From assembly GCF_040544555.1 (NCBI RefSeq), contig NZ_JBEPKD010000021.1, positions 1-64,000 on the forward strand: DNA of 64,000 nt. The letters are read 5' to 3'. The notes under the pieces are model-generated. The model was not told where the DNA came from and did no database searches. It worked only from the letters and a program-made list of their open reading frames with translations. Made by a program: the position numbers and the translations under genes. Origin of the DNA: Halalkalibacter oceani (lineage in GTDB: Bacteria > Bacillota > Bacilli > Bacillales > Bacillaceae_D). This document shows, in pieces, positions 52,696 through 61,043 of this stretch. How positions within the stretch are numbered: the first letter of the stretch is position 1; each line of letters begins with the position of its first letter.

Positions 52696-52741
52696 GCCGC
52701 TGATAAGAAAAGCCGCTGTGCGGTTTTCTTATCGGCTTTTT
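52696..52741 (+). terminator. Hairpin with T run at the end of the small minus-strand ORF
   Basis: GCCGCTGATAAGAAAA..CCGC pairs with GCGG..TTTTCTTATCGGC with one bulge, then T5 on the plus strand. The stem overlaps the 3' end of the minus-strand ORF at 52729. Confidence 0.6.
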
Positions 52742-52851
52742 AGTCTCCGCTTAGCGGCTCTGTCTTGCTTAGCAATGACAAAGTAGATAAAGATTAACAA
52801 AAAAAAGACTAAACCTGAACAGGTACGGCTGACAATTGGGATCCATTCCAT
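52729..52851 (-). CDS. Predicted 40-aa single-helix membrane protein divergent from cydA
   Basis: Read on the minus strand, an ATG at 52851 preceded by GAGGTGATGAG opens 40 codons ending in TAA at 52729. The product has a short polar start (MEWIPIVSRTCSG), one hydrophobic helix of about 17 residues rich in Phe, Leu and Ile, and a strongly basic tail (KQDRAAKRRLKSR), which by the positive-inside rule faces the cytoplasm. Good ribosome site and membrane topology favour a real gene. It lies head to head with cydA over a shared Rex-like site; a small bd-oxidase subunit or another stress-linked peptide is possible but unproven. Confidence 0.5.
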   Translation of the reverse strand: MEWIPIVSRTCSGLVFFLLIFIYFVIAKQDRAAKRRLKSR

Positions 52852-52872
52852 CTCATCACCTCATTTATAGGT

Positions 52873-52890
52873 TTGTGTAATCTTTTACAA
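52873..52890. promoter_or_regulatory. Rex-like operator upstream of cydAB
   Basis: TTGTGTAATCTTTTACAA resembles the redox repressor Rex site (TTGTGAA-N4-TTCACAA) and is symmetrical at 6 of 8 base pairs. Rex represses cyd operons in B. subtilis when NADH is low. It sits between the divergent ORF and cydA and could serve both. Confidence 0.55.
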
Positions 52891-52957
52891 ATAATACATA
52901 TTAACAATGAGGTGGAGCAAAATAGGTTCATACATTAATTGAAAGTAGGGAATAGAA

Positions 52958-54298
52958 ATGGATAACGTGATGTTATCTCGGATGTTATTTGGATCTTCAA
53001 TGGCGTTTCATATTATCTTTGCTACGTTGACTGTTGGGGTGTCTCTTATGATTTTCTTCGCTGAAATTATGAGGGCAATAAAAAAAGAACAGGATTATGC
53101 TATTCTTGCCAAGCGTTGGACGAAAGGGTTGGCTATTTTACTTGGTGTGGCGATCCCAACAGGGACGATTGTTGCTGTTATGCTGTCTTTGCTATGGCCT
53201 GGTTATATGGAGATTGTCGGACAGGTTGTGGCATTGCCTTTTCAAATTGAGATTTTTGCTTTCTTTTTGGAATCTCTATTTTTGGCTATTTATGTGTATG
53301 CGGCTGATCGCCTGACAGCGGCGATGCGCCTGATCAGCTCGTTTTTTGTCGCTTTAGGAGCGGTGGCATCAGCTATTTTAATAACAAGCGTACATTCCTG
53401 GATGAACACACCAAGGGGGTTCGAGCTCATTAATGGGCAAGTAACGAATGTCGATCCCTTGGCTGCCGCGTTATCTCCAAGCTTCTTTCCTACAGCGATG
53501 CATGTGGTCAGCACGGCCTATATGGCCGGGGCGTTTGTGCTGGCGGCTGTAGCCGCCTTTAAAATGTTGAAGCCAGATTTACCTGAGCGGGAGATGCAAT
53601 ACCATAAAAAAGGACTAACGATCACACTGATGTTTGCTTTTGCGATGTCTGCCTGGACTGCCTCAACTGGTCATGATACGACGGTTATGTTATATGAAGA
53701 GATCCCAATAAAACTCGCTGCGGCAGAAGGGCTTTTTGATACGCAAAGAGGGGCAAGCTTAACAATATTTGGGACCCCTAGTCCAGAAGCAAATGAAGTA
53801 ATTGGTGGAATAGAGATCCCATATTTACTAAGCTGGTTGGCAACCTATGATGTCAATGCTGAAATAGTGGGCTTAAATGACTTTCCGCGTGAAGAGTGGC
53901 CGCCTTTATTTGTTCATACATTGTTCAATTTAATGGTTTTCATCGGATTTGGCTTATTAGCTGTCGCAGGTATTACTCTTCTTTGGATGTTTATAAAACG
54001 AAAGCAGAAATTTTCGGTACCAAGATGGATGCTCGCCTCAATTGTCGCGGCTGGCCCACTTGCGATAGTGGGAATTGAGATAGGATGGATTTTTAGTTGT
54101 ACTGGGAGACAGCCCTGGACAATTTTTCGTGTTCAAACTACAGCTGAAGCGGCTACAAGCTCTGGTAATTTAGGTACGTTATTTGTATTGTTCGTATTTC
54201 TATATTTCGTGTTACTTGTAATCACCGGAACCGTCATGTATTTCTATTTCAAGCGCAATCCTTTAAAACAAGATATGGCGATGTATGAAGCGACATAA
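52958..54298 (+). CDS. cydA: Cytochrome bd-type ubiquinol/menaquinol oxidase subunit I
   Basis: Quinol oxidase subunit with the heme sites; reduces O2 to water without proton pumping. 446 aa, nine or so membrane helices. His18 (SMAFHIIFA) fits a heme ligand; GRQPWTIF is the conserved bd motif. The Q-loop between helices is short, as in the cyanide-insensitive (CIO/YthA) branch rather than in E. coli CydA. Start ATG 52958. The region 52.9-55.3 kb is visibly richer in A+T than its neighbours and uses codons such as TTA and ATA more often, which fits insertion between eno and secG. No cydCD is present nearby. Confidence 0.92.
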   Translation: MDNVMLSRMLFGSSMAFHIIFATLTVGVSLMIFFAEIMRAIKKEQDYAILAKRWTKGLAILLGVAIPTGTIVAVMLSLLWPGYMEIVGQVVALPFQIEIFAFFLESLFLAIYVYAADRLTAAMRLISSFFVALGAVASAILITSVHSWMNTPRGFELINGQVTNVDPLAAALSPSFFPTAMHVVSTAYMAGAFVLAAVAAFKMLKPDLPEREMQYHKKGLTITLMFAFAMSAWTASTGHDTTVMLYEEIPIKLAAAEGLFDTQRGASLTIFGTPSPEANEVIGGIEIPYLLSWLATYDVNAEIVGLNDFPREEWPPLFVHTLFNLMVFIGFGLLAVAGITLLWMFIKRKQKFSVPRWMLASIVAAGPLAIVGIEIGWIFSCTGRQPWTIFRVQTTAEAATSSGNLGTLFVLFVFLYFVLLVITGTVMYFYFKRNPLKQDMAMYEAT

Positions 54299-54309
54299 GG
54301 GGTAAAAAA

Positions 54310-55344
54310 ATGGAGAATATAGATATTGCAATTTTAATCATGTGGTTTATCTTTTTTATCTACGCAATTGCAGGGTCAATTGATTTTGGAACAGGCTTCT
54401 ATGCGATGTATTACCAAAGAAAAGGAAATGATGAAGCGACGACCCTTGCCAATAATTATTTATCTCCGGCCTGGAAGGTAACCAATGTCTTTTTAGTGTT
54501 ACTTGTTGTCTCCTTTGTCGGTTTCTTTCCCGGGGCTGCACCCTCTCTCGGCACTTTAATGATCGTACCTTTTTGTCTCGTCTTGCTGCTGCTGACGATC
54601 AGGAGTGCGTTTATGGTATTTGCGTATAGTACAGAACGCTTTTCAGGACTGTTGACACTCGTTTCCGGAATCAGTGGGTTATTAATTCCGGCGATCCTCG
54701 TCAGTATAATTCCAGCGGCCCTTGGTGGATTTTTTACATACTCCGGTAACCTCCAATATATATTAATTAATCAACTGTTTAGCAGCCCTGCTTTCTACTC
54801 TCATATTGCTTTTGCTATTGTGACACAGTTGTTTATTGCTGCTTTGTTTATGAGCGATTATGCAAAGGAAGGAGGCCGTGTGAGAACGCACGATGTTTAT
54901 CGCAGGAATGCGATCTTTCTTGGCCCCCTTACTCTCGTGTTTGCGATTATAACCATCTTAACGTTAATACCGGAGGCAAGGTGGATGTTTGATAAATTTC
55001 TTGATTTATGGTGGATTTATACGCTGTCTTTAATTGCCTTTGCAATTGGTTACAGCGCTCTATGGTGGCCCTCCAAAAGAGTAGATATCGGTCAATCTCG
55101 TTTTGCGTTTATTTTTATTATCATTCAATTTGGGCTGGCTACAATCGCTTATGGTTCAGCAATATTACCTTATTTTCTCTATCCTGACTTAACGATCTAT
55201 GACGCCTTTACCAATGAGTTGATGTTCAGGTTTTTATTAATTGGCTTTATCATTGGGATGAGTATACTAATCCCGGTATTCATTTGGTTCTGGCGTTTGT
55301 TCCTTAAAGATAAAAAATATATTACAGCATCAGAGCATGACTAA
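54310..55344 (+). CDS. cydB: Cytochrome bd-type oxidase subunit II
   Basis: 344-aa membrane partner of CydA with about eight helices; family pattern FFIYAIAGSIDFGTGFYAMYY at the N-terminus. 11 bases after cydA, behind AAGGGGTAAAA. Same A+T-rich composition. Assembly also needs heme and, in many bacteria, CydCD, which are not in this window. Confidence 0.9.
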   Translation: MENIDIAILIMWFIFFIYAIAGSIDFGTGFYAMYYQRKGNDEATTLANNYLSPAWKVTNVFLVLLVVSFVGFFPGAAPSLGTLMIVPFCLVLLLLTIRSAFMVFAYSTERFSGLLTLVSGISGLLIPAILVSIIPAALGGFFTYSGNLQYILINQLFSSPAFYSHIAFAIVTQLFIAALFMSDYAKEGGRVRTHDVYRRNAIFLGPLTLVFAIITILTLIPEARWMFDKFLDLWWIYTLSLIAFAIGYSALWWPSKRVDIGQSRFAFIFIIIQFGLATIAYGSAILPYFLYPDLTIYDAFTNELMFRFLLIGFIIGMSILIPVFIWFWRLFLKDKKYITASEHD

Positions 55345-55395
55345 GTAGTTGATCTGTTGAGTAGTTGTCACTAATAAAAAGCAATCATTTTCAAC

Positions 55396-55425
55396 TTGCT
55401 CTCTCGTTCCTGCCTGTGGTACATT
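55396..55425 (+). promoter_or_regulatory. Promoter of secG
   Basis: TTGCTC (55396-55401), 18-base spacer, TACATT (55420-55425) with an extended TGG before the -10. Confidence 0.55.
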
Positions 55426-55461
55426 AATAGAAGCGTAAACTGGGCTTGGAGGTGTTCGATT

Positions 55462-55692
55462 ATGCAATTAGTTGCAACGATTTTACTGATTATCGTATCA
55501 ATTAGCTTAATTGCTGTCGTCCTGTTGCAATCTGGAAGAAGTGCAGGTCTTTCCGGCGCGATCTCAGGTGGGGCTGAACAGTTAATTGGAAAACAAAAAG
55601 CACGCGGCATTGATGCCGTTTTAAGTAAAGCGACAGTTGTTTTAGCTGTGTTATTCTTCTTACTGACGATTACCGTCGCTTACTTTATGTAA
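55462..55692 (+). CDS. secG: Preprotein translocase subunit SecG
   Basis: 76-aa subunit of the SecYEG channel: two helices flanking the conserved loop LLQSGRSAGLSGAISGGAEQL. ATG 55462 follows GGAGGTG; the frame extends upstream over the promoter and is not used. Precedes the esterase-rnr-smpB-ssrA group as in B. subtilis. Confidence 0.95.
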   Translation: MQLVATILLIIVSISLIAVVLLQSGRSAGLSGAISGGAEQLIGKQKARGIDAVLSKATVVLAVLFFLLTITVAYFM

Positions 55693-55704
55693 TTGAGACG
55701 ACAG

Positions 55705-55748
55705 GATGTTTCAAAGGGGGGTTCGTTCACTTTGAAGCATCTTTTTTG
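55705..55748 (+). terminator. Terminator after secG
   Basis: Perfect 12-bp stem GATGTTTCAAAG / CTTTGAAGCATC, 13-base loop, then T6. Confidence 0.88.
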
Positions 55749-55853
55749 TTTGTCTGAGAGGGCTGGCACATAACTGCCAGCAGCAGTGGTCCCTTTTTCA
55801 ATTGTCCGGGTTATTCTGTCGCATGTCGCTCCTGCGCAGAAGACGAAAAACGA

Positions 55854-55880
55854 TTGTTTATCTCGCGATTAGGGTACAAT
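55854..55880 (+). promoter_or_regulatory. Possible promoter of the esterase-rnr operon
   Basis: TTGTTT (55854-55859) and TACAAT (55875-55880) with a short 15-base spacer; GATTGT at 55852 gives 17. Confidence 0.4.
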
Positions 55881-55916
55881 AGAAGAAATGAGGTCACGTA
55901 GAAAAAGGTGAGAGGG

Positions 55917-56633
55917 ATGATCGGTTGTCTTTGCCTGCATGGCTTTACTGGGGAACCATGGGAGGTCGAGCCTGTGGCGGACTATTTTCTTGAACAGAAA
56001 AAATGGCTCGTCTACACGCCAACCTTGCCGGGACACGGACCGGCTGGCAACTTAAAGGATGTCACCTATAAACAATGGGTGTATGCGGCGGAGGTCGCGG
56101 TTCAGGAATTGCTCAGCCGCTGTGAAAAAGTGTTTGTGATCGGCTTTTCGATGGGTGGGATACTCGCCTGTTATATTGCGGCCAAGTATCCGATCAACAA
56201 GCTTGTTCTGCTGAGCGCGGCAGCTTATTACATTAACCCGCTGCAGCTGCTGCACGAGCTGAAGGATGTCGTCCGTCTGAGCTTGCGCGGCGAGCTCGAG
56301 GAGGATGAGCATTATCAGCTTTATCGAAAAAAGATTATCGATACGCCGATGACGGCGGTTTTTCAATTTATACAGGCTGTCAAGAGCATCCGCCCGTATA
56401 TTAGCCGTGTTCAAATCCCGACATTGATCATTCAGGGGGGCCTGGATGAAGTCGTGCCGCAAAAAAGCGCCAAATTTTTGTACGATACGATCCAATCAAA
56501 ACAGAAGGAAATCCAATTCCTTCCTGAAGCGAGGCATATGATTTGCCACGGCTTTGAACAGAAACAGCTAATAAACAACATCGAAGTATTTTTGTGTGGA
56601 GAGGAAGATGAAGATGAAAGTGGTTGCTCCTAA
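55917..56633 (+). CDS. Alpha/beta hydrolase, esterase-like
   Basis: 238-aa alpha/beta hydrolase. Oxyanion region LHGFTGEPWEV, nucleophile elbow GFSMGG (about residue 82), acid GGLDEVVP and catalytic His in EARHMI. Related to the neighbouring Est30-type carboxylesterase and perhaps its ancient duplicate. Substrate unknown. ATG 55917 follows AAAGGTGAG; GTG 55908 lies on that site. Overlaps est by 20 bases. Confidence 0.85.
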   Translation: MIGCLCLHGFTGEPWEVEPVADYFLEQKKWLVYTPTLPGHGPAGNLKDVTYKQWVYAAEVAVQELLSRCEKVFVIGFSMGGILACYIAAKYPINKLVLLSAAAYYINPLQLLHELKDVVRLSLRGELEEDEHYQLYRKKIIDTPMTAVFQFIQAVKSIRPYISRVQIPTLIIQGGLDEVVPQKSAKFLYDTIQSKQKEIQFLPEARHMICHGFEQKQLINNIEVFLCGEEDEDESGCS

Positions 56634-57360
56634 ACCATTTACATTTGAAGGAGGAAAAAGAGCCGTTCTGCTGTTGCACGGTTTTACCGGGACGACGGCG
56701 GATGTGAGAATGCTCGGAAGGTTTTTACAAAAAGAAGGCTACACATGCCATGCTCCCTTATATGAGGGACACGGGGTGCCGCCGGAGCAGCTCGTGCGGA
56801 CCGGACCTGAGGACTGGTGGGAAAACGTAAAGGCAGGCTATCAGTTTTTAAAAGAGAGCGGCCACGATGAAATTGCCGTGGTCGGTCTCTCGCTTGGAGG
56901 GGTATTCTCCTTGAAAATCGGTTACACTTTTCCTATAAAGGGTATTGTCCCAATGTGTGCACCGATGAGACCGAAAACAGAGGATGCTTTATACAAAGGT
57001 GTCTTGGCCTACGCCAGGGAGTATAAAAAGCGCGAGCAAAAGTCGGATGAACAGATTCAGGCTGAAATGGAAGCCTTTGAGAAGACACCGATGGATACGC
57101 TTTTAGGGCTCCAGCAGCTGATAAAAGAGGTCAAGGAGCATCTTGATCATATTTACTCGCCTGTCTTCGTCGTGCAGGCCCGTCATGATCAAATGATTGA
57201 TGTGGACAGTGCGGAGATTATTTATGAAGGCGTCGAGACCGACGAGAAAACATTAAAATGGTATGAGAATTCGACCCATGTCATTACGTTAGATAAAGAA
57301 AAAGAACAGCTTCATCAGGACGTGTATCATTTTTTAGAGGGACTTGATTGGACAGTCTAA
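56614..57360 (+). CDS. est: Carboxylesterase Est (Est30 type)
   Basis: 248-aa carboxylesterase close in pattern to Geobacillus Est30: LLLHGFTGTTADVRMLGRFL, nucleophile GLSLGG (Ser about 94), Asp in ARHDQMID and His in STHVITLD. Hydrolyses short-chain esters; the physiological substrate is unknown. ATG 56614 follows GAGAGGAAG at 8 bases; ATG 56608 is possible. Its position between secG and rnr is conserved in Bacillus. Confidence 0.92.
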   Translation: MKVVAPKPFTFEGGKRAVLLLHGFTGTTADVRMLGRFLQKEGYTCHAPLYEGHGVPPEQLVRTGPEDWWENVKAGYQFLKESGHDEIAVVGLSLGGVFSLKIGYTFPIKGIVPMCAPMRPKTEDALYKGVLAYAREYKKREQKSDEQIQAEMEAFEKTPMDTLLGLQQLIKEVKEHLDHIYSPVFVVQARHDQMIDVDSAEIIYEGVETDEKTLKWYENSTHVITLDKEKEQLHQDVYHFLEGLDWTV

Positions 57361-57405
57361 TATGATGCGAGCCTAAGCTGTTCGAATACGAAAGGAGTTT
57401 TCCTT

Positions 57406-59715
57406 ATGAATGAAGCCAAAATCCAGCAATTATTAACATACTTTCGCGAGACAGCAGAAAAGCCGCTATCAACAAGTGAAATCGAGGAAGCTTTTGGCGT
57501 TACGGAAAGTGATGAGTTTAAAGAGCTGATCAAAGCGCTCAATGAAATGGAGAGCCGCGGACTGATCGTTCGCACCCGCAGCAACCGCTACGGGGTTCCG
57601 GAGAAAATGAACCTGATCCGTGGCCGGGTACAGGGGAATGCAAAAGGATTTGCTTTTGTCATACCGGAGGAAGAGGGGCAGGATGATGTGTATGTCGCCC
57701 ACCCGGATCTTGGCAGCGCAATGAACGGGGATACGGTGCTCGTCCGTCTAAACCAGCGCTCGTCCGGCCAGCGTCCGGAAGGGAAGGTGATCCGCATTCT
57801 TGAGCGCGGGACGACCGAGGTCGTCGGAACCTATCTCGACCAAGGGAAATATGGCTTTGTCGCCGCCGATGATAAGCGGATCGCCAACGATCTCTTCATC
57901 CCGCAGGGCAGTGAAAAAGGAGCGGTCGACGGACATAAAGTCGTCGTCAAAATTACGAAGTACCCTGAAGGGCGCATGAGCGCGGAAGGTGAAGTGATAA
58001 AAATTCTCGGGCATAAAAACGACCCGGGGATGGATATTTTATCGATTATCTATAAGCACGGCATTCAGATCGAGTTTCCGGATGAAGTGATTCGGCAGGC
58101 AAACGAAGTTCCGGATGAAATTGATCCGGCTGACCTGAATGGGCGCCGCGATTTGCGCGACGAAACGATTGTGACAATCGACGGGGCCGACGCGAAGGAT
58201 CTCGATGATGCTGTTCACGTCAAACGGCTTGAAAACGGCAACTATCTTCTGGGCGTCCATATCGCCGATGTCAGCCATTATATTAAGGAAGGTTCGCCGA
58301 TTGACAAGGAAGCGGCGGACCGGGCGACGAGCGTTTACTTAGTTGACCGGGTGATTCCGATGATTCCGCACCGGCTGTCAAACGGAATCTGCAGCTTGAA
58401 TCCGCAGGTCGACCGCCTAACGCTCTCCTGCCAGATGGAAATTAACGCGGCGGGGAAAGTCGTCAGCCATGAGATTTTTCCAAGCGTCATTAAAACGACG
58501 GAGCGGATGACATACACTGACGTCAATAAAATTCTCGTCGAGAAAGACGAGGAAACGCGCGCCCGCTATGAAGCGCTCGTGCCATTTTTTGAAGAAATGG
58601 AAACGCTCGCCGAAATTTTGCGGACAAAGCGGTTTGAGCGCGGGGCGATCGACTTTGATTTTAAAGAGGCGAAAGTGCTCGTCAATGAAGACGGCAAACC
58701 GACTGATGTCGTGTTGCGCGAGCGTTCCGTTGCCGAGAAGCTGATCGAAGAATTTATGCTTGCTGCCAATGAAACGGTCGCCGAGCATTTCCACTGGCTG
58801 AAGCTGCCGTTCGTTTACCGGATTCACGAAGATCCAAAAGCGGAAAAGCTGAACAAGTTTTTGGAGTTCATCACGAACTTCGGCTATGTCGTCCGCGGCA
58901 ACGCCAACACGGTTCATCCGCGCGCCCTGCAGCAGCTGCTCGATGAAATCCGCGGCGAGCCTGAAGAAACGGTCATTAGCACCGTCATGCTCCGCTCGAT
59001 GCAGCAGGCGAAGTATGACACAAACAGTCTCGGTCACTTTGGGCTGTCGACTGACTTTTATACGCATTTTACGTCGCCGATCCGCCGCTATCCGGATTTG
59101 CTCGTCCATCGTTTAATCCGCACGTATGTCATTAACGGTAAAACCGACCAGCAAACGCAGGAGCATATGAATGATATTCTGCCCGATTTGACAAGGCATG
59201 CTTCGGAACGGGAGCGGCGGGCGGTTGATGCGGAACGTGATACGGACAGTGTGAAAAAGGCGCAATACATGGAGGACAAAATCGGTGAAACATTTGTCGG
59301 CATGATCAGCGGAGTGACGAACTTCGGGATGTTCGTCGAGCTTCCGAATACGATTGAGGGCCTCGTCCACGTCAGCTATTTGACCGACGATTACTACCGC
59401 TACGACGAAAAGCATTATGCGATGATCGGCGAGCGGACAGGCCAGGTGTTCCGCATCGGCGATGAAATTGAAGTGCGGGTCGTCAGCGTCAATACCGACG
59501 AAGCCTCTGTCGATTTTGAAATTGTCGGCATGAAGCCGCGCAAGCCGCGTGAAAAGAGAGAGCGGCCGAAGGTGATCGTCGGCGGCCAGCGGAAGCAGCG
59601 CGGGTCAAACGGGGCACAACCGGAACAAACAGGCCGGAAAAAGAAAAAGAAGAAGGCCTTTTATGAAAATGCGCCAAGCGCCAAACGGAAAAAGGGCAAA
59701 AAGCGCCGCAAATAG
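57406..59715 (+). CDS. rnr: Ribonuclease R
   Basis: 3'-5' exoribonuclease able to degrade structured RNA, including defective mRNA during trans-translation. 769 aa: N-terminal helix-turn-helix-like and cold-shock domains, RNB domain with DGADAKDLDDAVHV (catalytic Asp cluster near residue 260-280), FTSPIRRYPDLLVHR, S1 domain (EDKIGETFVGMISGVTNFGMFVEL) and a Lys-rich tail. ATG 57406 follows AAAGGAG. Neighbour of smpB and ssrA, a common arrangement that matches their shared function. Confidence 0.96.
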   Translation: MNEAKIQQLLTYFRETAEKPLSTSEIEEAFGVTESDEFKELIKALNEMESRGLIVRTRSNRYGVPEKMNLIRGRVQGNAKGFAFVIPEEEGQDDVYVAHPDLGSAMNGDTVLVRLNQRSSGQRPEGKVIRILERGTTEVVGTYLDQGKYGFVAADDKRIANDLFIPQGSEKGAVDGHKVVVKITKYPEGRMSAEGEVIKILGHKNDPGMDILSIIYKHGIQIEFPDEVIRQANEVPDEIDPADLNGRRDLRDETIVTIDGADAKDLDDAVHVKRLENGNYLLGVHIADVSHYIKEGSPIDKEAADRATSVYLVDRVIPMIPHRLSNGICSLNPQVDRLTLSCQMEINAAGKVVSHEIFPSVIKTTERMTYTDVNKILVEKDEETRARYEALVPFFEEMETLAEILRTKRFERGAIDFDFKEAKVLVNEDGKPTDVVLRERSVAEKLIEEFMLAANETVAEHFHWLKLPFVYRIHEDPKAEKLNKFLEFITNFGYVVRGNANTVHPRALQQLLDEIRGEPEETVISTVMLRSMQQAKYDTNSLGHFGLSTDFYTHFTSPIRRYPDLLVHRLIRTYVINGKTDQQTQEHMNDILPDLTRHASERERRAVDAERDTDSVKKAQYMEDKIGETFVGMISGVTNFGMFVELPNTIEGLVHVSYLTDDYYRYDEKHYAMIGERTGQVFRIGDEIEVRVVSVNTDEASVDFEIVGMKPRKPREKRERPKVIVGGQRKQRGSNGAQPEQTGRKKKKKKAFYENAPSAKRKKGKKRRK

Positions 59716-59719
59716 GAAA

Positions 59720-59749
59720 TTGACGCCTAACTTTCCAATTTGCTATGAT
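59720..59749 (+). promoter_or_regulatory. Promoter of smpB
   Basis: TTGACG (59720-59725), 18-base spacer, TATGAT (59744-59749) with an extended TGC. It lies directly after the rnr stop. Confidence 0.65.
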
Positions 59750-59783
59750 GAAGTAACGACTTGAGGCAAAAGGGTGTAGGAGA

Positions 59784-60254
59784 ATGGCAAAGAAAAAAGA
59801 AGGTCATGTAATCGCGCAAAACAAAAAAGCAGGTCATGATTATTTTATCGAAGAAACATATGAAGCAGGGATTGTTTTAAAGGGGACGGAGATAAAATCG
59901 ATGCGGGCCGGACGGATGAACCTGAAGGATTCCTTCGCCCGCATCTCCAACGGAGAAGCGTTTCTTCACAACGCGCACATAAGCGAATATGAGCAGGGCA
60001 ACCGCTACAATCACGATCCGGTGCGGGCCCGCAAGCTGCTGCTTCATAAGAAACAAATCAATGAGCTGATCGGCAAAACGCAGCAAAAAGGCTATTCAAT
60101 TGTTCCGTTGAAGGTCTATTTAAAAAACGGCTTCGCCAAAGTGCTGATCGGTCTTGCCAAAGGGAAGAAAAATTACGATAAGCGCGAAACGCTGAAGCGC
60201 CAGGATGCGAAGCGCGATATCGACCGCGCTCTGCGCGAACGGCAAAAAGGGTAA
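59784..60254 (+). CDS. smpB: SsrA-binding protein SmpB
   Basis: 156-aa tmRNA partner that brings charged tmRNA to stalled ribosomes. OB-fold core with NKKAGHDYFIEETYEAGIVL, GTEIKSMRAGRMNLKDSF, and a basic C-terminal tail (YDKRETLKRQDAKRDIDRAL) that probes the empty mRNA channel. Followed by ssrA. Confidence 0.97.
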   Translation: MAKKKEGHVIAQNKKAGHDYFIEETYEAGIVLKGTEIKSMRAGRMNLKDSFARISNGEAFLHNAHISEYEQGNRYNHDPVRARKLLLHKKQINELIGKTQQKGYSIVPLKVYLKNGFAKVLIGLAKGKKNYDKRETLKRQDAKRDIDRALRERQKG

Positions 60255-60264
60255 AACCTGACAG

Positions 60265-60292
60265 TTGCAACATGACGACGATATGGTATAAT
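60265..60292 (+). promoter_or_regulatory. Promoter of ssrA
   Basis: TTGCAA (60265-60270), 16-base spacer, TATAAT (60287-60292) with TGG before it. It leaves a leader of about 80 bases, removed on maturation. Confidence 0.65.
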
Positions 60293-60378
60293 AATAAGTC
60301 CAGAGCGATCATGTTCTGGACATACCTTTCAATTAAATAGTGATGCTAAGCTCACTATTCCTGAGGTTCTCTTATCAT

Positions 60379-60738
60379 GGGGACGTTTAGGATTCGACAG
60401 GGATAGGTCGTGCTTACGTTGCGAGTCGAGGGGGTCGGCCTCGTTAAAACGCCAAAGCCATTAACTGGCAAAGAAAACAACAACTTCGCAGTAGCTGCCT
60501 AATAGCACTCTGCGGTTCCACCCTCCATCGCCCATGTGGTAGGATCTGGGACTCACTCTAAGTGGGCTACGCCGGTTGCCCCCCGTCTGAGGGCGAAGGA
60601 AGAGAACAATCAGACTAGCCACGCCGAAGCCTGTTGCTGGGCTGACACGTTGGCGAACTGCTAATACAGCAACTACACTCGTAGAAGCGTAAGTGTCGTT
60701 ATTTCTGGACGTGGGTTCGATTCCCACCGTCTCCACCA
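60379..60738 (+). ncRNA. ssrA: Transfer-messenger RNA
   Basis: The 5' GGGGACG arm pairs with CGTCTCC before the encoded CCA (60736-60738), and GGTTCGATTCCC forms the T arm, together giving the tRNA-Ala-like domain. The tag frame starts at GGC 60467 and reads GKENNNFAVAA, then TAA (60500-60502) and TAG. With the tRNA alanine the tag is A-GKENNNFAVAA, three residues shorter than B. subtilis AGKTNSFNQNVALAA. Its end VAA differs from the usual LAA. About 360 nt. The last bases form a terminator arm with the following TTGGTGG. Confidence 0.95.
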
Positions 60739-60762
60739 ATACATAGTTGGTGGTTTTTTTGT
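60732..60762 (+). terminator. Terminator directly after tmRNA
   Basis: CCACCAA (part of the mature 3' end) pairs with TTGGTGG, followed by T7. Confidence 0.75.
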
Positions 60763-60775
60763 TTTTTGTGACTTG

Positions 60776-60811
60776 AAGCATAATTTTGCCGGAACGGCAA
60801 AGTTATGCTTT
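60776..60811. repeat. Perfect-type hairpin AAGCATAA..GGAAC..TTATGCTT
   Basis: AAGCATAATTTTGCC and GGCAAAGTTATGCTT pair with one mismatch around a 5-base loop. It is a second stem-loop after ssrA without a long T run. Confidence 0.6.
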
Positions 60812-60837
60812 AAAAAACTTATGGAAAAATTATACTT

Positions 60838-60890
60838 AAAAAAGTCATGTTTAACTTGTACTATTAGAGTTAAACATGACTTTTTTATTT
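60838..60890. terminator. Bidirectional terminator in the post-ssrA region
   Basis: A6-GTCATGTTTAAC and GTTAAACATGAC-T6 form a perfect stem with A and T tracts on both sides, so it can stop transcription from either side. From here to 61043 the DNA is A+T-rich and no gene is seen. Confidence 0.75.
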
Positions 60891-61043
60891 GAAAAATCAC
60901 GAAAAATGTTCTATTTAAGTGTAGGTTTTCATCAGAGATTAATTTTTAATAATTGATACATTTACAAGTGGTTATTAGTAATACTTGGATTTTAATCAAT
61001 TTTTATTTAGATCTTAAGTTTAGTGTTTATGGCATGATTAAAT

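Noticed and set aside
58417..59109. 230-codon open frame on the minus strand inside rnr
   Set aside because: It lies fully within the RNB domain coding sequence; the residues look like a reverse shadow of a high-confidence gene.
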